The notes beneath the pieces were generated by a model. That model ran no database searches, was not told where the DNA came from, and saw nothing but the letters and a program-made list of their open reading frames with translations. Shown piece by piece: positions 43,218 through 51,096 of a stretch of DNA of 64,000 nt; position 1 is the first letter of the stretch, and each line of letters opens with the position of its first letter. The stretch covers positions 10,024,501 to 10,088,500 of the forward strand of contig NZ_CP108514.1 of assembly GCF_035989305.1 (NCBI RefSeq), given 5' to 3'. This stretch comes from Streptomyces sp. NBC_01233. GTDB taxonomy: Bacteria; Actinomycetota; Actinomycetes; Streptomycetales; Streptomycetaceae. Both the position numbers and the translations under genes were made by a program.

Positions 43218-44024
43218 TCAGAAGTTCCCCAGCCCTCCGCACACGTTGAGGGCCTGGGCCGTGATGGAGGCGGCCAGATCGGTGGTCAGGTAGCCGACCA
43301 GAGCGGCCACCTCCTCGGGGGTGGAGTACCGGCCGAGCGGGATCTTGGATTCGAGCTGCTCCTGGACGTACTCCTCGGTGGTGTCCCACGCCTGCGCGTA
43401 CCCGCTGCGCACGCGCGCCGCCATGGGCGTCTCCACGTATCCCGGGCAGACCGCGTTGACGGTGGTCCCGGTCGGTGCGAGTTCCTTGCCGAGCGCCTTG
43501 GTGAAGCCGACCACGGCGTGCTTGGAGGCGGTGTAGGGGGCGCCGAGCAGGACCCCCTGCTTGCCCGCGGTGGAGGCGATGTTGATGATGCGGCCCCAGG
43601 GCTGCGCCCCGAGGCCGCCGCCGTTGAGGACCTCGCGCGTCAGCAGGAACACGCTGTTGAGGTTGGTGTCGATGACGTCGTGCCACAGCTCGTCGGTGAT
43701 GTCCGCGGTGGCGCCGCCGCCGCTGCGGCCGGCGTTGTTGACCAGGATGCTGACCGGCGCCCCGTACACCGCCACCGCCGAGGCGACCACCGCCGCCACG
43801 GCCGAGCGGTCGCGTACGTCGGCGGCCGCGCCCTCCACGCTCATCCCTTCGCACTGCAGGTCGGCGACGGTCTGCTTGACCGCTGCCTCGGTGCGCGCGC
43901 AGACGAACACCCGGTGGCCGCGGGCGCCCAGGTCCCGGGCGACGGCCAGCCCGATGCCGCTGGTCGCCCCGGTGACCAGCGCCACGGGCCGTTCGGGGGC
44001 CTGCGTTCTCGCCTTGACCGTCAT
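43218..44024 (-). CDS. ActIII-like polyketide ketoreductase
   Basis: The protein is 268 residues from the ATG at 44024 (GGAGGG upstream). It follows ActIII of aromatic type II pathways closely: A-L-V-T-G-A-T-S-G-I-G-L, V-F-V-C-A-R, N-N-A-G-R-S-G-G-G-A-T-A, the catalytic N-I-A-S-T-A-G-K-Q-G and A-P-Y-T-A-S-K-H-A-V-V-G-F-T-K-A-L-G, and the end A-L-N-V-C-G-G-L-G-N-F. ActIII reduces C9 of a nascent polyketide with NADPH. The stereo-controlling P-G-G motif reads S-G-G here. No ketosynthase pair is in the window, so its partner polyketide synthase must be elsewhere or lost. Confidence 0.94.
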   Translation of the reverse strand: MTVKARTQAPERPVALVTGATSGIGLAVARDLGARGHRVFVCARTEAAVKQTVADLQCEGMSVEGAAADVRDRSAVAAVVASAVAVYGAPVSILVNNAGRSGGGATADITDELWHDVIDTNLNSVFLLTREVLNGGGLGAQPWGRIINIASTAGKQGVLLGAPYTASKHAVVGFTKALGKELAPTGTTVNAVCPGYVETPMAARVRSGYAQAWDTTEEYVQEQLESKIPLGRYSTPEEVAALVGYLTTDLAASITAQALNVCGGLGNF

Positions 44025-44090
44025 CCTTGTTCCCTCCGTCGCTCACCAGGACGTCCAGAGCGTGCCGCAGAGCACTCGGGGCGCGACGGA

Positions 44091-44309
44091 TCAGCGCTCG
44101 CGCCAGGTCCCCGCGCGCCGGAACCCGCCGGTGCGGTCCCATCCGGCGGCCCGGGCGCGCGGGGGCTCCGGCCGCTCGCCCGCCTGGCCGGCCAGCAGGG
44201 CCCTCAGGACCGCCAGCACGGCGGCCGTCTCCGCCGCGTCGGGGTGACCGCGCGTGATCCTCCACGGCTCCGCCCCCGCTTTGGCGGCGGCTGCCTCCCG
44301 GGCCGTCAT
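44091..44309 (-). CDS. Acyl-CoA carboxylase epsilon subunit
   Basis: The protein is 72 residues, overlapping the beta-subunit stop by ATGA. It shows the short actinobacterial AccE/PccE pattern: W-R-I-T-R-G-H-P-D-A-A-E-T-A-A-V-L-A-V-L near the start and a basic, Trp-containing tail. AccE stabilises the beta-subunit hexamer with the biotinylated alpha chain, which is not encoded here. It supports the view that the neighbouring beta subunit makes malonyl-CoA for polyketide assembly. Confidence 0.85.
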   Translation of the reverse strand: MTAREAAAAKAGAEPWRITRGHPDAAETAAVLAVLRALLAGQAGERPEPPRARAAGWDRTGGFRRAGTWRER

Positions 44310-45880
44310 ACCGGCGGGTTGCCGTGCTTGCGCGACGGCAGGTCGGCGTACTTGGGACGGAGCATGGCCAGTGCCGAGGTGAGCGCCGAGCGGGTTTCGG
44401 CCGGGTCGATGACGTCGTCGACCAGGCCGCGTTCGGCCGCATAGTAGGGGTGCATGAGCTCGGTCGTGTACTCCTTGATCTTCTGCGCGCGCGTCGCGTC
44501 GGGGTCGGCGGCGGCGGCGATCTCCCGGCGGAAGATGACGTTCGCCGCGCCCTCGGCGCCCATGACGGCGATCTCGTTGGTGGGCCAGGCCAGTGCGAGG
44601 TCCGCGCCGATGGAGCGGGAGTCCATGACGATGTAGGCGCCGCCGTACGCCTTGCGCAGGACCAGGGAGATCCGCGGGACGGTGGCGTTGCAGTATGCGT
44701 ACAGCAGCTTGGCGCCGTGCCGGATGATGCCGCCGTGCTCCTGGCCGACACCGGGCAGGAAGCCGGGGACGTCGACCAGGGTGACCAGCGGGATGTTGAA
44801 GGCGTCGCAGAACTGCACGAAGCGGGCCGCCTTCTCGCTGGCGTGGATGTCGAGCACCCCGGCGAGGTGGGCGGGCTGGTTGGCGACGAAGGCGGTGACG
44901 TGCCCGTCCATCCGGGCGAGCGTGCACACCACGTTGGCCGCCCAGCCGGGCTGGACCTCGAAGTGGTCGCCGTCGTCGACGACCTCCTCGATGACCCGGC
45001 GGATGTCGTACGCCTGCTGCGGATGGGCGGGCACGATCGCGGCGAGCGCCTCGGTACGCCGGTCCGCGGGGTCCTCGCCCGACTCACGCGGCGGTGTCTC
45101 GCGGTTGTTGGCGGGCAGCAGCGACAGCAGGTGCCGTACGTCCTCCAGGCAGCTCTGCTCGTCGTCGTAGGCGAAGGCGGCCACCCCGGAGACCGCGGCG
45201 TGCACGTCGGCGCCGCCGAGACCGTTCTGCGTGATCTCCTCACCGGTGACGGCACGGACCACGTCCGGGCCGGTGATGAACATCTGTGAGGTGCCGCGGA
45301 CCATGAAGACGAAATCGGTGAGCGCGGGGGAGTACGCCGCCCCGCCCGCGCACGGACCCATCATCACGCTGATCTGCGGGATGACGCCGGAGGAGCGGGT
45401 GTTGCGCTGGAAGATGCCGCCGTAGCCGGCCAGGGCGGACACGCCCTCCTGGATGCGGGCGCCGGCACCGTCGTTGAGCGAGACCAGCGGGGCTCCGGCC
45501 GCCTCGGCCAGGTCCATCACCTTGTGGATCTTCTCCGCGTGGGCCTCGCCGAGCGCCCCTCCGAAGATGCGGAAGTCGTGCGCGTACACGAAGACGGTGC
45601 GGCCGCCCACCGTGCCCCAGCCGGTGACCACGCCGTCGGTGTAGGGCCGTTTCTGCTCCAGCCCGAAACCGCTCGCCCGGTGCCGGCGCAGAGCCTCGAT
45701 CTCGTGGAACGAGCCCTCGTCCAGCAGCAGTCCGATGCGCTCACGGGCGGTGAGCTTGCCCTTGGCGTGCTGCTGTTCGGTGGCCCGCTCGCCGGGACCG
45801 GCCAGGGCCTGGGCCTTGATTCCGGCCAGTTCCGCGGCACGGTCGGTACCCGGCGGGGTGGACACGTCGATGATGGTCAT
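44306..45880 (-). CDS. Acyl-CoA carboxylase carboxyltransferase (beta) subunit
   Basis: The protein is 524 residues from the ATG at 45880 (GGAGG upstream). It has the two crotonase-like halves of AccB/PccB: K-L-T-A-R-E-R-I-G-L-L-L-D, D-F-R-I-F-G-G-A-L-G, M-G-P-C-A-G-G-A-A-Y-S-P-A-L, then V-A-N-Q-P-A-H-L-A-G and Y-A-Y-C-N-A-T-V-P-R-I-S. The usual acetyl/propionyl selectivity Asp/Ile region reads T-D-F-V-F-M-V. It transfers the carboxyl from biotin to acetyl- or propionyl-CoA and would raise malonyl-CoA supply. It forms an operon with the epsilon subunit and probably the ketoreductase, as in several aromatic polyketide clusters. Confidence 0.94.
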   Translation of the reverse strand: MTIIDVSTPPGTDRAAELAGIKAQALAGPGERATEQQHAKGKLTARERIGLLLDEGSFHEIEALRRHRASGFGLEQKRPYTDGVVTGWGTVGGRTVFVYAHDFRIFGGALGEAHAEKIHKVMDLAEAAGAPLVSLNDGAGARIQEGVSALAGYGGIFQRNTRSSGVIPQISVMMGPCAGGAAYSPALTDFVFMVRGTSQMFITGPDVVRAVTGEEITQNGLGGADVHAAVSGVAAFAYDDEQSCLEDVRHLLSLLPANNRETPPRESGEDPADRRTEALAAIVPAHPQQAYDIRRVIEEVVDDGDHFEVQPGWAANVVCTLARMDGHVTAFVANQPAHLAGVLDIHASEKAARFVQFCDAFNIPLVTLVDVPGFLPGVGQEHGGIIRHGAKLLYAYCNATVPRISLVLRKAYGGAYIVMDSRSIGADLALAWPTNEIAVMGAEGAANVIFRREIAAAADPDATRAQKIKEYTTELMHPYYAAERGLVDDVIDPAETRSALTSALAMLRPKYADLPSRKHGNPPV

Positions 45881-45931
45881 GTGGATCCTCCAGATCTGAA
45901 GACCGGATTGCGGCCACCGTCGCGCGCGCGA

Positions 45932-45959
45932 CTCAAGACGCCGTGGAAGTCCACTCGAA
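45932..45959 (-). promoter_or_regulatory. Possible SARP box (TTCGAG/CTTGAG, 22-bp period) before accB
   Basis: On the minus strand TTCGAG starts at 45959 and CTTGAG at 45937, two SARP-like hexamers 22 bp apart, with the weaker TTCCAC between at 11 bp. They resemble the TCGAG class bound by ActII-ORF4/DnrI-type SARPs. No clear -10 follows at eight bases, so this is tentative. Confidence 0.4.
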
Positions 45960-46028
45960 CCCCGTACGAGACGCGGTCCTGGCGCCGCTGCGGCGTGCGG
46001 GCTCGGCGGCCTGATGGCGGGGCGGGGC

Positions 46029-47246
46029 TCAGGTCGCCCGGTGCAGCGTGAGGTGGCCGCGGCGGACCGGCGTCCCCCGGTACGGCGGCGGCCCGCCGAA
46101 GCCGTCCCCGCCGGCCGCGGCCCACGCCGCACCCGAGGCCGCGGCGCCGGCCCGCTCCCGCTCCTCCTGCCCCTCCCGCTCCTCCCGCAGGACGTCCCGC
46201 AGGGCCTGCTCGAAACGGTCGATGTCCTGTGCGCTGTTGTCGCGGTGGACGGAGGCACGCACGGCGGTGGCGCCGTCCCGCGCGGCCGGGTGCAGCGGGT
46301 TCTCCTGCGCGACGGTCTTCCAGAGGACGACCCCGCGCCGGGCCAGACCGCGGCGGATGAGCGCGGCCGGCACCTCGCCGTGACGGAAGGCCAGCATCCC
46401 GGCCTGCTCCCGGCCCGCTCCGAGCAGTTCGATCCCGGGCGTCCGCCCGACGGCGGCGCGCAGCCGGGGCAGCAGGTCCTCGTACGGAAGACGCAAGGCG
46501 GCGGCGTGGTGGGCGAGGGCGGCGTTCAGCGCGGCGACGGCGGCCGGGACGGGCGCCGGCGGGCGGCCGCTCCACACCCCCGGCGCGGCGTAGGCGAAGC
46601 CCACGCCCTCCGGGCCGCGCAGGAACCGCCAGCCGTCCGCCGTGACCAGCTGCGCGCCGATGCGCGCGGCGTCGACGGGGAGCTGGCCGACCGAGTGGGA
46701 GGCGTCGACGGCGTACCGGGCCCGGTGGGGGGCCAGGAGCCGGCCCACCTGCTCGACCGGGCTGACGGTTCCGCAGGCCGAGGAGACGTGGACCACCGAG
46801 ACGAGGGCGACGTCCTCGTCGATGTGGGCCCGCATCCAGTCCAGGTCGAGGTCGCCGTCCGCCCGCAGCGGGACGACCTCCAGCCGGCAACGGGTGCGGT
46901 CGCGCAGGGCGTAGAGGGTGCTCAGGCGGGCCACGCCCTCGTACGGGGTGGTCCAGATCCGGTCGCCCGGACCGAGTTCCGCGGCGCAGACGAAGGCGTC
47001 GAAGGCCTCGGCCGCGCCGGTGGCCAAGGCCGTGTCGCCGGCCGGGACGCCCAGCAGGGCGCCGAGGCGTTCGTGCACCTCGGTGTGCAGGACGGCGCCG
47101 AGGTGCTCCGCCAGCGCGCGGCTCCCGAAGCGGTCGTCGCGGGCCGTGCAGGCGGCGAGCACGGCCCGCACGCCGTCCGGCATCCGGCCCGTGCCCGCCG
47201 TGTTCAGGTGGGCCGTTCGTTCCCTGTCGTACGTCGGCGCATTCAT
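46029..47246 (-). CDS. Class V aminotransferase-fold protein without the PLP lysine
   Basis: The protein is 405 residues. The fold is that of cysteine-desulfurase/EgtE-like class V enzymes: H-L-N-T-A-G-T-G at the N-terminus, A-L-A-T-G-A-A-E-A-F-D-A-F, V-V-H-V-S-S-A-C-G-T and the pyridine Asp in A-V-D-A-S-H-S-V-G-Q. At the Schiff-base position the family has K in a G-(R)-K-F-L-R-G-P pattern, while this protein reads D-G-W-R-F-L-R-G-P-E-G, so the lysine is Arg (codon CGG). It could be a pseudo-enzyme or use PLP differently. Its start faces the TTGGCAA operator array at 47305-47595. Confidence 0.82.
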   Translation of the reverse strand: MNAPTYDRERTAHLNTAGTGRMPDGVRAVLAACTARDDRFGSRALAEHLGAVLHTEVHERLGALLGVPAGDTALATGAAEAFDAFVCAAELGPGDRIWTTPYEGVARLSTLYALRDRTRCRLEVVPLRADGDLDLDWMRAHIDEDVALVSVVHVSSACGTVSPVEQVGRLLAPHRARYAVDASHSVGQLPVDAARIGAQLVTADGWRFLRGPEGVGFAYAAPGVWSGRPPAPVPAAVAALNAALAHHAAALRLPYEDLLPRLRAAVGRTPGIELLGAGREQAGMLAFRHGEVPAALIRRGLARRGVVLWKTVAQENPLHPAARDGATAVRASVHRDNSAQDIDRFEQALRDVLREEREGQEERERAGAAASGAAWAAAGGDGFGGPPPYRGTPVRRGHLTLHRAT

Positions 47247-47304
47247 TCAGGGGCCTCCCCCCGCTGTCGGGGCCGCGGCACGTCCACGACCCTGCGTTCC
47301 ACAT

Positions 47305-47595
47305 ATTGCCAAAACGTCTGGCAATACATTGCCTATCACTTGGTAGTTTTGGCAATGCCCGCTCCGGCGACGCTCGAGTTCCGGCCCCTTGGCAACTCTT
47401 GGCAAGATTCCCCGCCGGCCCTGCCCGCTCGACTTCCGTGCAGGTCGCAGCGGTTCATGCAGGAACGAAAGCCACGCGGGAGGCGGCGGACGCCCTTCCC
47501 TCCAGCCCTTCTCAAGCGATTGACGAGCAAATCCCGAGCAGGCGTTGCCAATCTTCTTGGCAGAGGACTTGCCAAGAAGATTCGAAACATTGCCA
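47305..47595. promoter_or_regulatory. Array of TTGGCAA/TTGCCAA operator sites
   Basis: About ten copies of TTGGCA(A) or its complement TTGCC(A) lie in under 300 bases, at about 47306, 47319, 47329, 47350, 47390, 47400, 47545, 47557, 47570 and 47590. The most ordered part is ATTGCCAAAAC (47305-47315) mirrored perfectly by GTTTTGGCAAT (47346-47356). Two direct copies CTTGGCAA are ten bases apart (47389, 47399). The array fills the 362-base divergent gap between the aminotransferase-like gene and the small peptide gene. A related palindrome is found before the XRE-TPR gene at 54461. Confidence 0.7.
47550..47582 (+). promoter_or_regulatory. 33-bp perfect inverted repeat before the peptide gene
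   Basis: AATCTTCTTGGCA (47550-47562) pairs perfectly with 47570-47582 around a seven-base centre. It ends 26 bases before the peptide start codon and contains two of the TTGGCAA sites, so it can be either an operator or a 5-prime RNA stem-loop that affects translation. Confidence 0.65.
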
Positions 47596-47608
47596 CGGAG
47601 GAACCGCC

Positions 47609-47776
47609 ATGAAGAACATCGCCCGCATCGTCGCCACCGCCGCCCTCGCCACCGCCGCCGTCCTCACCGCGGGCGCAGCCGCCCACGCCGACGGTGGCGC
47701 CATCGACTGGCCGGTCGCCCCGACCTCGGCCGGCGCACCGGCCGCCCCCGCCACCACCCTCATCGACTGGCCGTAA
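47609..47776 (+). CDS. Small secreted peptide with duplicated IDWP motif
   Basis: The protein is 55 residues from the ATG at 47609, with GGAGGAA seven bases upstream. Residues 1-27 form a clear signal peptide (K-N-I-A-R start, Ala/Leu/Val core, A-H-A cleavage site). The predicted mature peptide has 28 residues, opens D-G-G-A-I-D-W-P and ends T-T-L-I-D-W-P, so the motif I-D-W-P occurs at both ends around a Pro/Ala-rich spacer. I do not know this family. A secreted peptide behind an unusual operator array, near a SARP and an XRE-TPR regulator, makes a signalling role possible; a small wall or surface peptide is the plain alternative. Confidence 0.75.
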   Translation: MKNIARIVATAALATAAVLTAGAAAHADGGAIDWPVAPTSAGAPAAPATTLIDWP

Positions 47777-48040
47777 CCGCCCGCCGGGAATCCGCCCGGG
47801 AGTTCTCGTGCCCTGCACACCGAACTTCCGGCCCCCGCGGAAAAGGATCGGAATCCTTGTCCCGCATTCCCGGCACCCGTGCGAAAAAGGGGGCACTCGG
47901 GCACGGCGCCGCAGGTGGAAGGCGGCTCGAAAGCCGCTACAGGAAAGAGATGGAACACATCCACCCCGGCTAGCGTGCCTCGAACGGGGGCAGCTCCTTG
48001 GCCACCGGAGGAAAAGAGCCAAGGAAGTACGGAGGAGACC

Positions 48041-48862
48041 GTGAGAATTCAGGTTCTGGGTCCGCTGAGCGCCGAGGTCAACGGCGGATCCATTGTTCCG
48101 ACCGCGGGTAAGCCAAGACAGCTCCTGTCGCTCCTCGCGCTCTATCCAGGGCGCGTCATGCCGGTCCCCACCCTCATGGAGGAGATCTGGGGAACCGCGC
48201 CGCCACAGAGCGCGCTGACCACCCTGCAGACGTACATCCTCCAGCTGCGCAGGCGCCTGGGCACCGCGATGGGGCCCGACGCCCCCGGCGGGGCCAAGGA
48301 GGTGCTGGTCACCCGGCACGGCGGCTACCTCCTGCAGATACCCGAGGACGGCGTCGACGTGCACGACTACGAACGCCTCGTCCGCGAGGGCCAGTCCGCC
48401 TTCGAGTCCGGCGACAGCCAGGTCTCCGCCGCCCGCTTCCGGGCCGCCCTGGACCTGTGGCGCGGCCCCGCGCTGGTCGACGTACGGGTCGGACCGATCC
48501 TCGACATCGAGGTCATGCGCCTCGAGGAGAGCCGCCTGGTCACCGTGGAGCGGCGGATCGACGCCGACCTGAGGCTGGGCCGGCACGGCGAACTGATCGC
48601 CGAACTGACCGAGCTGACCGCACGCCACCCCCAGCACGAGGGACTCCACTCGCAGGTCATGGTGGCGCTGTACCGCTCGGGCCGGCAGGCCACCGCCCTG
48701 GACGTCTACCGCCGGCTGCGCGGACGGCTGATCGAAGACCTCGGAGTGGAGCCGTCACCGCAACTCCAGCGCCTGCACCAGGCCATGCTGGCCGTCGACC
48801 CGCAGCTCGACGTGCTCGCCGGACCGCGCTGCACCTCCACCTTCGACCTCTTCGCCGCGTAA
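48041..48862 (+). CDS. SARP-family regulator
   Basis: The protein is 273 residues from the GTG at 48041 with GGAGGAG eight bases upstream. The winged helix comprises Q-V-L-G-P-L-S-A-E-V and K-P-R-Q-L-L-S-L-L-A-L-Y-P-G, then A-L-T-T-L-Q-T-Y-I-L-Q-L-R-R-R-L-G. The activation domain follows with L-Y-R-S-G-R-Q-A-T-A-L-D-V-Y-R-R-L-R and L-G-V-E-P-S-P-Q-L-Q. It is nearly the same protein as the SARP at 55393-56226 over its whole length, down to the C-terminal S-T-F-D-L-(F/Y)-A. The pair looks like a recent duplication. Likely targets are the aromatic-polyketide genes. Confidence 0.92.
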   Translation: MRIQVLGPLSAEVNGGSIVPTAGKPRQLLSLLALYPGRVMPVPTLMEEIWGTAPPQSALTTLQTYILQLRRRLGTAMGPDAPGGAKEVLVTRHGGYLLQIPEDGVDVHDYERLVREGQSAFESGDSQVSAARFRAALDLWRGPALVDVRVGPILDIEVMRLEESRLVTVERRIDADLRLGRHGELIAELTELTARHPQHEGLHSQVMVALYRSGRQATALDVYRRLRGRLIEDLGVEPSPQLQRLHQAMLAVDPQLDVLAGPRCTSTFDLFAA

Positions 48863-48904
48863 CGCCCAGCCGTCCGGCCGCTCAACCGCGCGCCGTCCGG
48901 CCGC

Positions 48905-50947
48905 TCAGCCGCGCCGCACAGCCACCCCCGCGAGCCCCCGGGCGAGCGCGTCCGCGCTGCCCCGGGGACCGCCCAGACCCGTCATGACCACGCTCACCGG
49001 CGGCCCCGCCCCGTCCGCGAGAACCCGCGCGAGCTCGTACGCCGCCCCCGCGCCCGGCCCGCACCCGCACAGCACCAGCCGCCTGCCGGAAGCCAGCAGA
49101 GCGGTCAGCGCGGCGAGGGCGTCGGGCACCACCGGACCGGGCGGACCGTCCAGATCCAGCGCCACGATGGTCTGCGGACCCCGGTGCTCGCGCGTGAACA
49201 GCTCGTAGCAGCCGCCCACCACCCCCGAAACCACGAGCAGACAGATCACGTCCGCCGAAGACGCCCCGCTGCGCAGCGTCCTGACGGTGACGCGCCGCGG
49301 CACGGCCGGCCGACCGGCCATGGCGGGGGCCACGTCGTCCGCCAGCAGGTCCAGCACCTGACCCACGGTGGGATCCGGGTCCGGCAGATCGGTCAGGGCC
49401 CGCAGCAGGCCGACGCACTGGCCCAGCACGGCGGCGGCGTCCGCATCCGCCAGCCTCGCCCGGTCGTAGACGGCATCCAGCACCAGCGCGCCGCCGCCCT
49501 CGTGCCGGGCGACGACCGTGACGGGCACCCCGGCTCCGGAGCCGACGGCACGCGGTGCGTCCACGCCGACGCCCTGCGCCGCCAGTTCACGGCCCACGTC
49601 GGCCCCCGGCCCGGCCGGGCCGTCGAAGACGATGACGGAGTCGGTGAGCCGCTCACCCGGCCCCCGGCCGGTCCACTCGCGGATGCGGTCGAGCGACACC
49701 CACGGGTAGGCGGCCATGTCCAGCCGGGCGTCGTGCACCTGCTGCAACAGGCCGGTCAGCGGGGCCGCCGGATCCACCCGCACCGTCATCGGCAGCGGAC
49801 TGCCCAGCAGCCCGGGGATACCGGCCGCTCCGGGCAGCGCGATGTCGCCGCCGCAGAGCCGGACCCCGAAACTCACCGGCAGGGGGCCCACGGCCGCGGC
49901 CGCCCGGTACAGCAGCAGCGCCCACACCATGTGCAGGGCGCTGCTCTCGCCGGCACCCCGGGCCGCGGCCCACGAGCGCAGCCGGGGACCGTACGGTTCG
50001 CCCAGCCGCCGGCGCAGGTGTCCCTCGCCGCTCTGGCGGGTGTCCGCGCCGAGGCGTCCCGGCGCGGTCGCGGCGCCGCACGGGGGCGCCGCACGCGTCC
50101 ACAACTGGCGGGCGCCCTCGGTGCCCTGCCGGGCCAGCCAGCGCGCGTGGTCCCACAGGTCGGGGCGGCGCTCACCCCCGGGCAGCACGCCTGCGGCCAG
50201 GTAGGCACGGTAGAACGCGCGCAGCAGGAGGTGGACGCCGCGCTCGTCGAGCAGGGCGCGGTGGCAGGTCAGCAACACCCGGGTGGGAGCCCCCCCGTCC
50301 CCCTCCAGCAGGGTCAGGCGCAGCAACGGCGGGCGGTTGAGGGCGAACCCCTGCGCCCGGTCCGCATCGAGGAGTTCCTGCCAGGTGATCTCCGCGCGGG
50401 CACGGTGGGCGATCTCGACTTCGGCGCACGGGTGCAGCAGGAGCCGTGGCACGGCCGTCCAGTCGAAGGCGGCCCGCAGGACCGACTCCCGCCCGCAGAC
50501 GGACTGCCAGGCCGCGTCGAAGCGGGCCCGGTCGAGCGGGCCCGCCCAGTTCCAGTGGATCTGCTCCACGTACCGGTCCGGTCCGTCGGGACGGGCCAGG
50601 GCCTGCACGAGCAGTTCGCGCCGGTACCCGTCCAGGGCCAGGGGCTCGCCGCCGCCCGGGTACGGGCCCAGCAGGTCGGCCAGCAGCTCGGCGCTCAGCG
50701 ACGCGGGGCCGGCCGCGGCGGCGTCCGGGAGGAGGCGCAGGGTGTGCCGGCCCGGACCGTGGCCCTCCAGGGTGACCCGGAAGCGGCGGTGGCGCTCGGC
50801 GATGCGGGCGGCGAACACCTCGGCGTCCGCATCGTGGCGCAGCCCGCGCAGGCCGAGGACGAGCGTGGAGCCGGGCGCACCGCGGCCCGCCTCGTGCACC
50901 ACCGCGAGGACCGGCCCCGGCCCGTCCGCGGCGTCACGGCGGCTCAC
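48905..50947 (-). CDS. Condensation-domain protein with thioesterase-like tail, degenerate
   Basis: The protein is 680 residues. Residues of about 100-540 resemble an NRPS condensation domain (Q-I-H-W-N-W-A-G-P-L-D start, W-D-H-A-R-W-L, then a G-V-R-L-C-G-G latch region). The core H-H-x-x-x-D-G reads C-H-R-A-L-L-D-E-R-G, so the first His is Cys and the spacing to Asp-Gly is disturbed. Residues of about 570-670 look like part of a type II thioesterase, but the nucleophile elbow reads L-C-G-C-G-P-G-A-G where G-x-S-x-G is expected. Both active sites therefore appear lost although the frame is open. It may be a structural partner or a decaying gene. Confidence 0.72.
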   Translation of the reverse strand: MSRRDAADGPGPVLAVVHEAGRGAPGSTLVLGLRGLRHDADAEVFAARIAERHRRFRVTLEGHGPGRHTLRLLPDAAAAGPASLSAELLADLLGPYPGGGEPLALDGYRRELLVQALARPDGPDRYVEQIHWNWAGPLDRARFDAAWQSVCGRESVLRAAFDWTAVPRLLLHPCAEVEIAHRARAEITWQELLDADRAQGFALNRPPLLRLTLLEGDGGAPTRVLLTCHRALLDERGVHLLLRAFYRAYLAAGVLPGGERRPDLWDHARWLARQGTEGARQLWTRAAPPCGAATAPGRLGADTRQSGEGHLRRRLGEPYGPRLRSWAAARGAGESSALHMVWALLLYRAAAAVGPLPVSFGVRLCGGDIALPGAAGIPGLLGSPLPMTVRVDPAAPLTGLLQQVHDARLDMAAYPWVSLDRIREWTGRGPGERLTDSVIVFDGPAGPGADVGRELAAQGVGVDAPRAVGSGAGVPVTVVARHEGGGALVLDAVYDRARLADADAAAVLGQCVGLLRALTDLPDPDPTVGQVLDLLADDVAPAMAGRPAVPRRVTVRTLRSGASSADVICLLVVSGVVGGCYELFTREHRGPQTIVALDLDGPPGPVVPDALAALTALLASGRRLVLCGCGPGAGAAYELARVLADGAGPPVSVVMTGLGGPRGSADALARGLAGVAVRRG

Positions 50948-51096
50948 CGGCCGGCCCGCGCACGGCCGGCCCGCACGCCGTCGGGCCGCACGCCGTCGGG
51001 CCGGACGCTCGCCGCGCTCTCGTCAGTCGCCGGCACGGACACGGACACGACACGGCGGGGCCGACGCGAAGGGCACCGCCAGAAGTTCCCTTGCGT

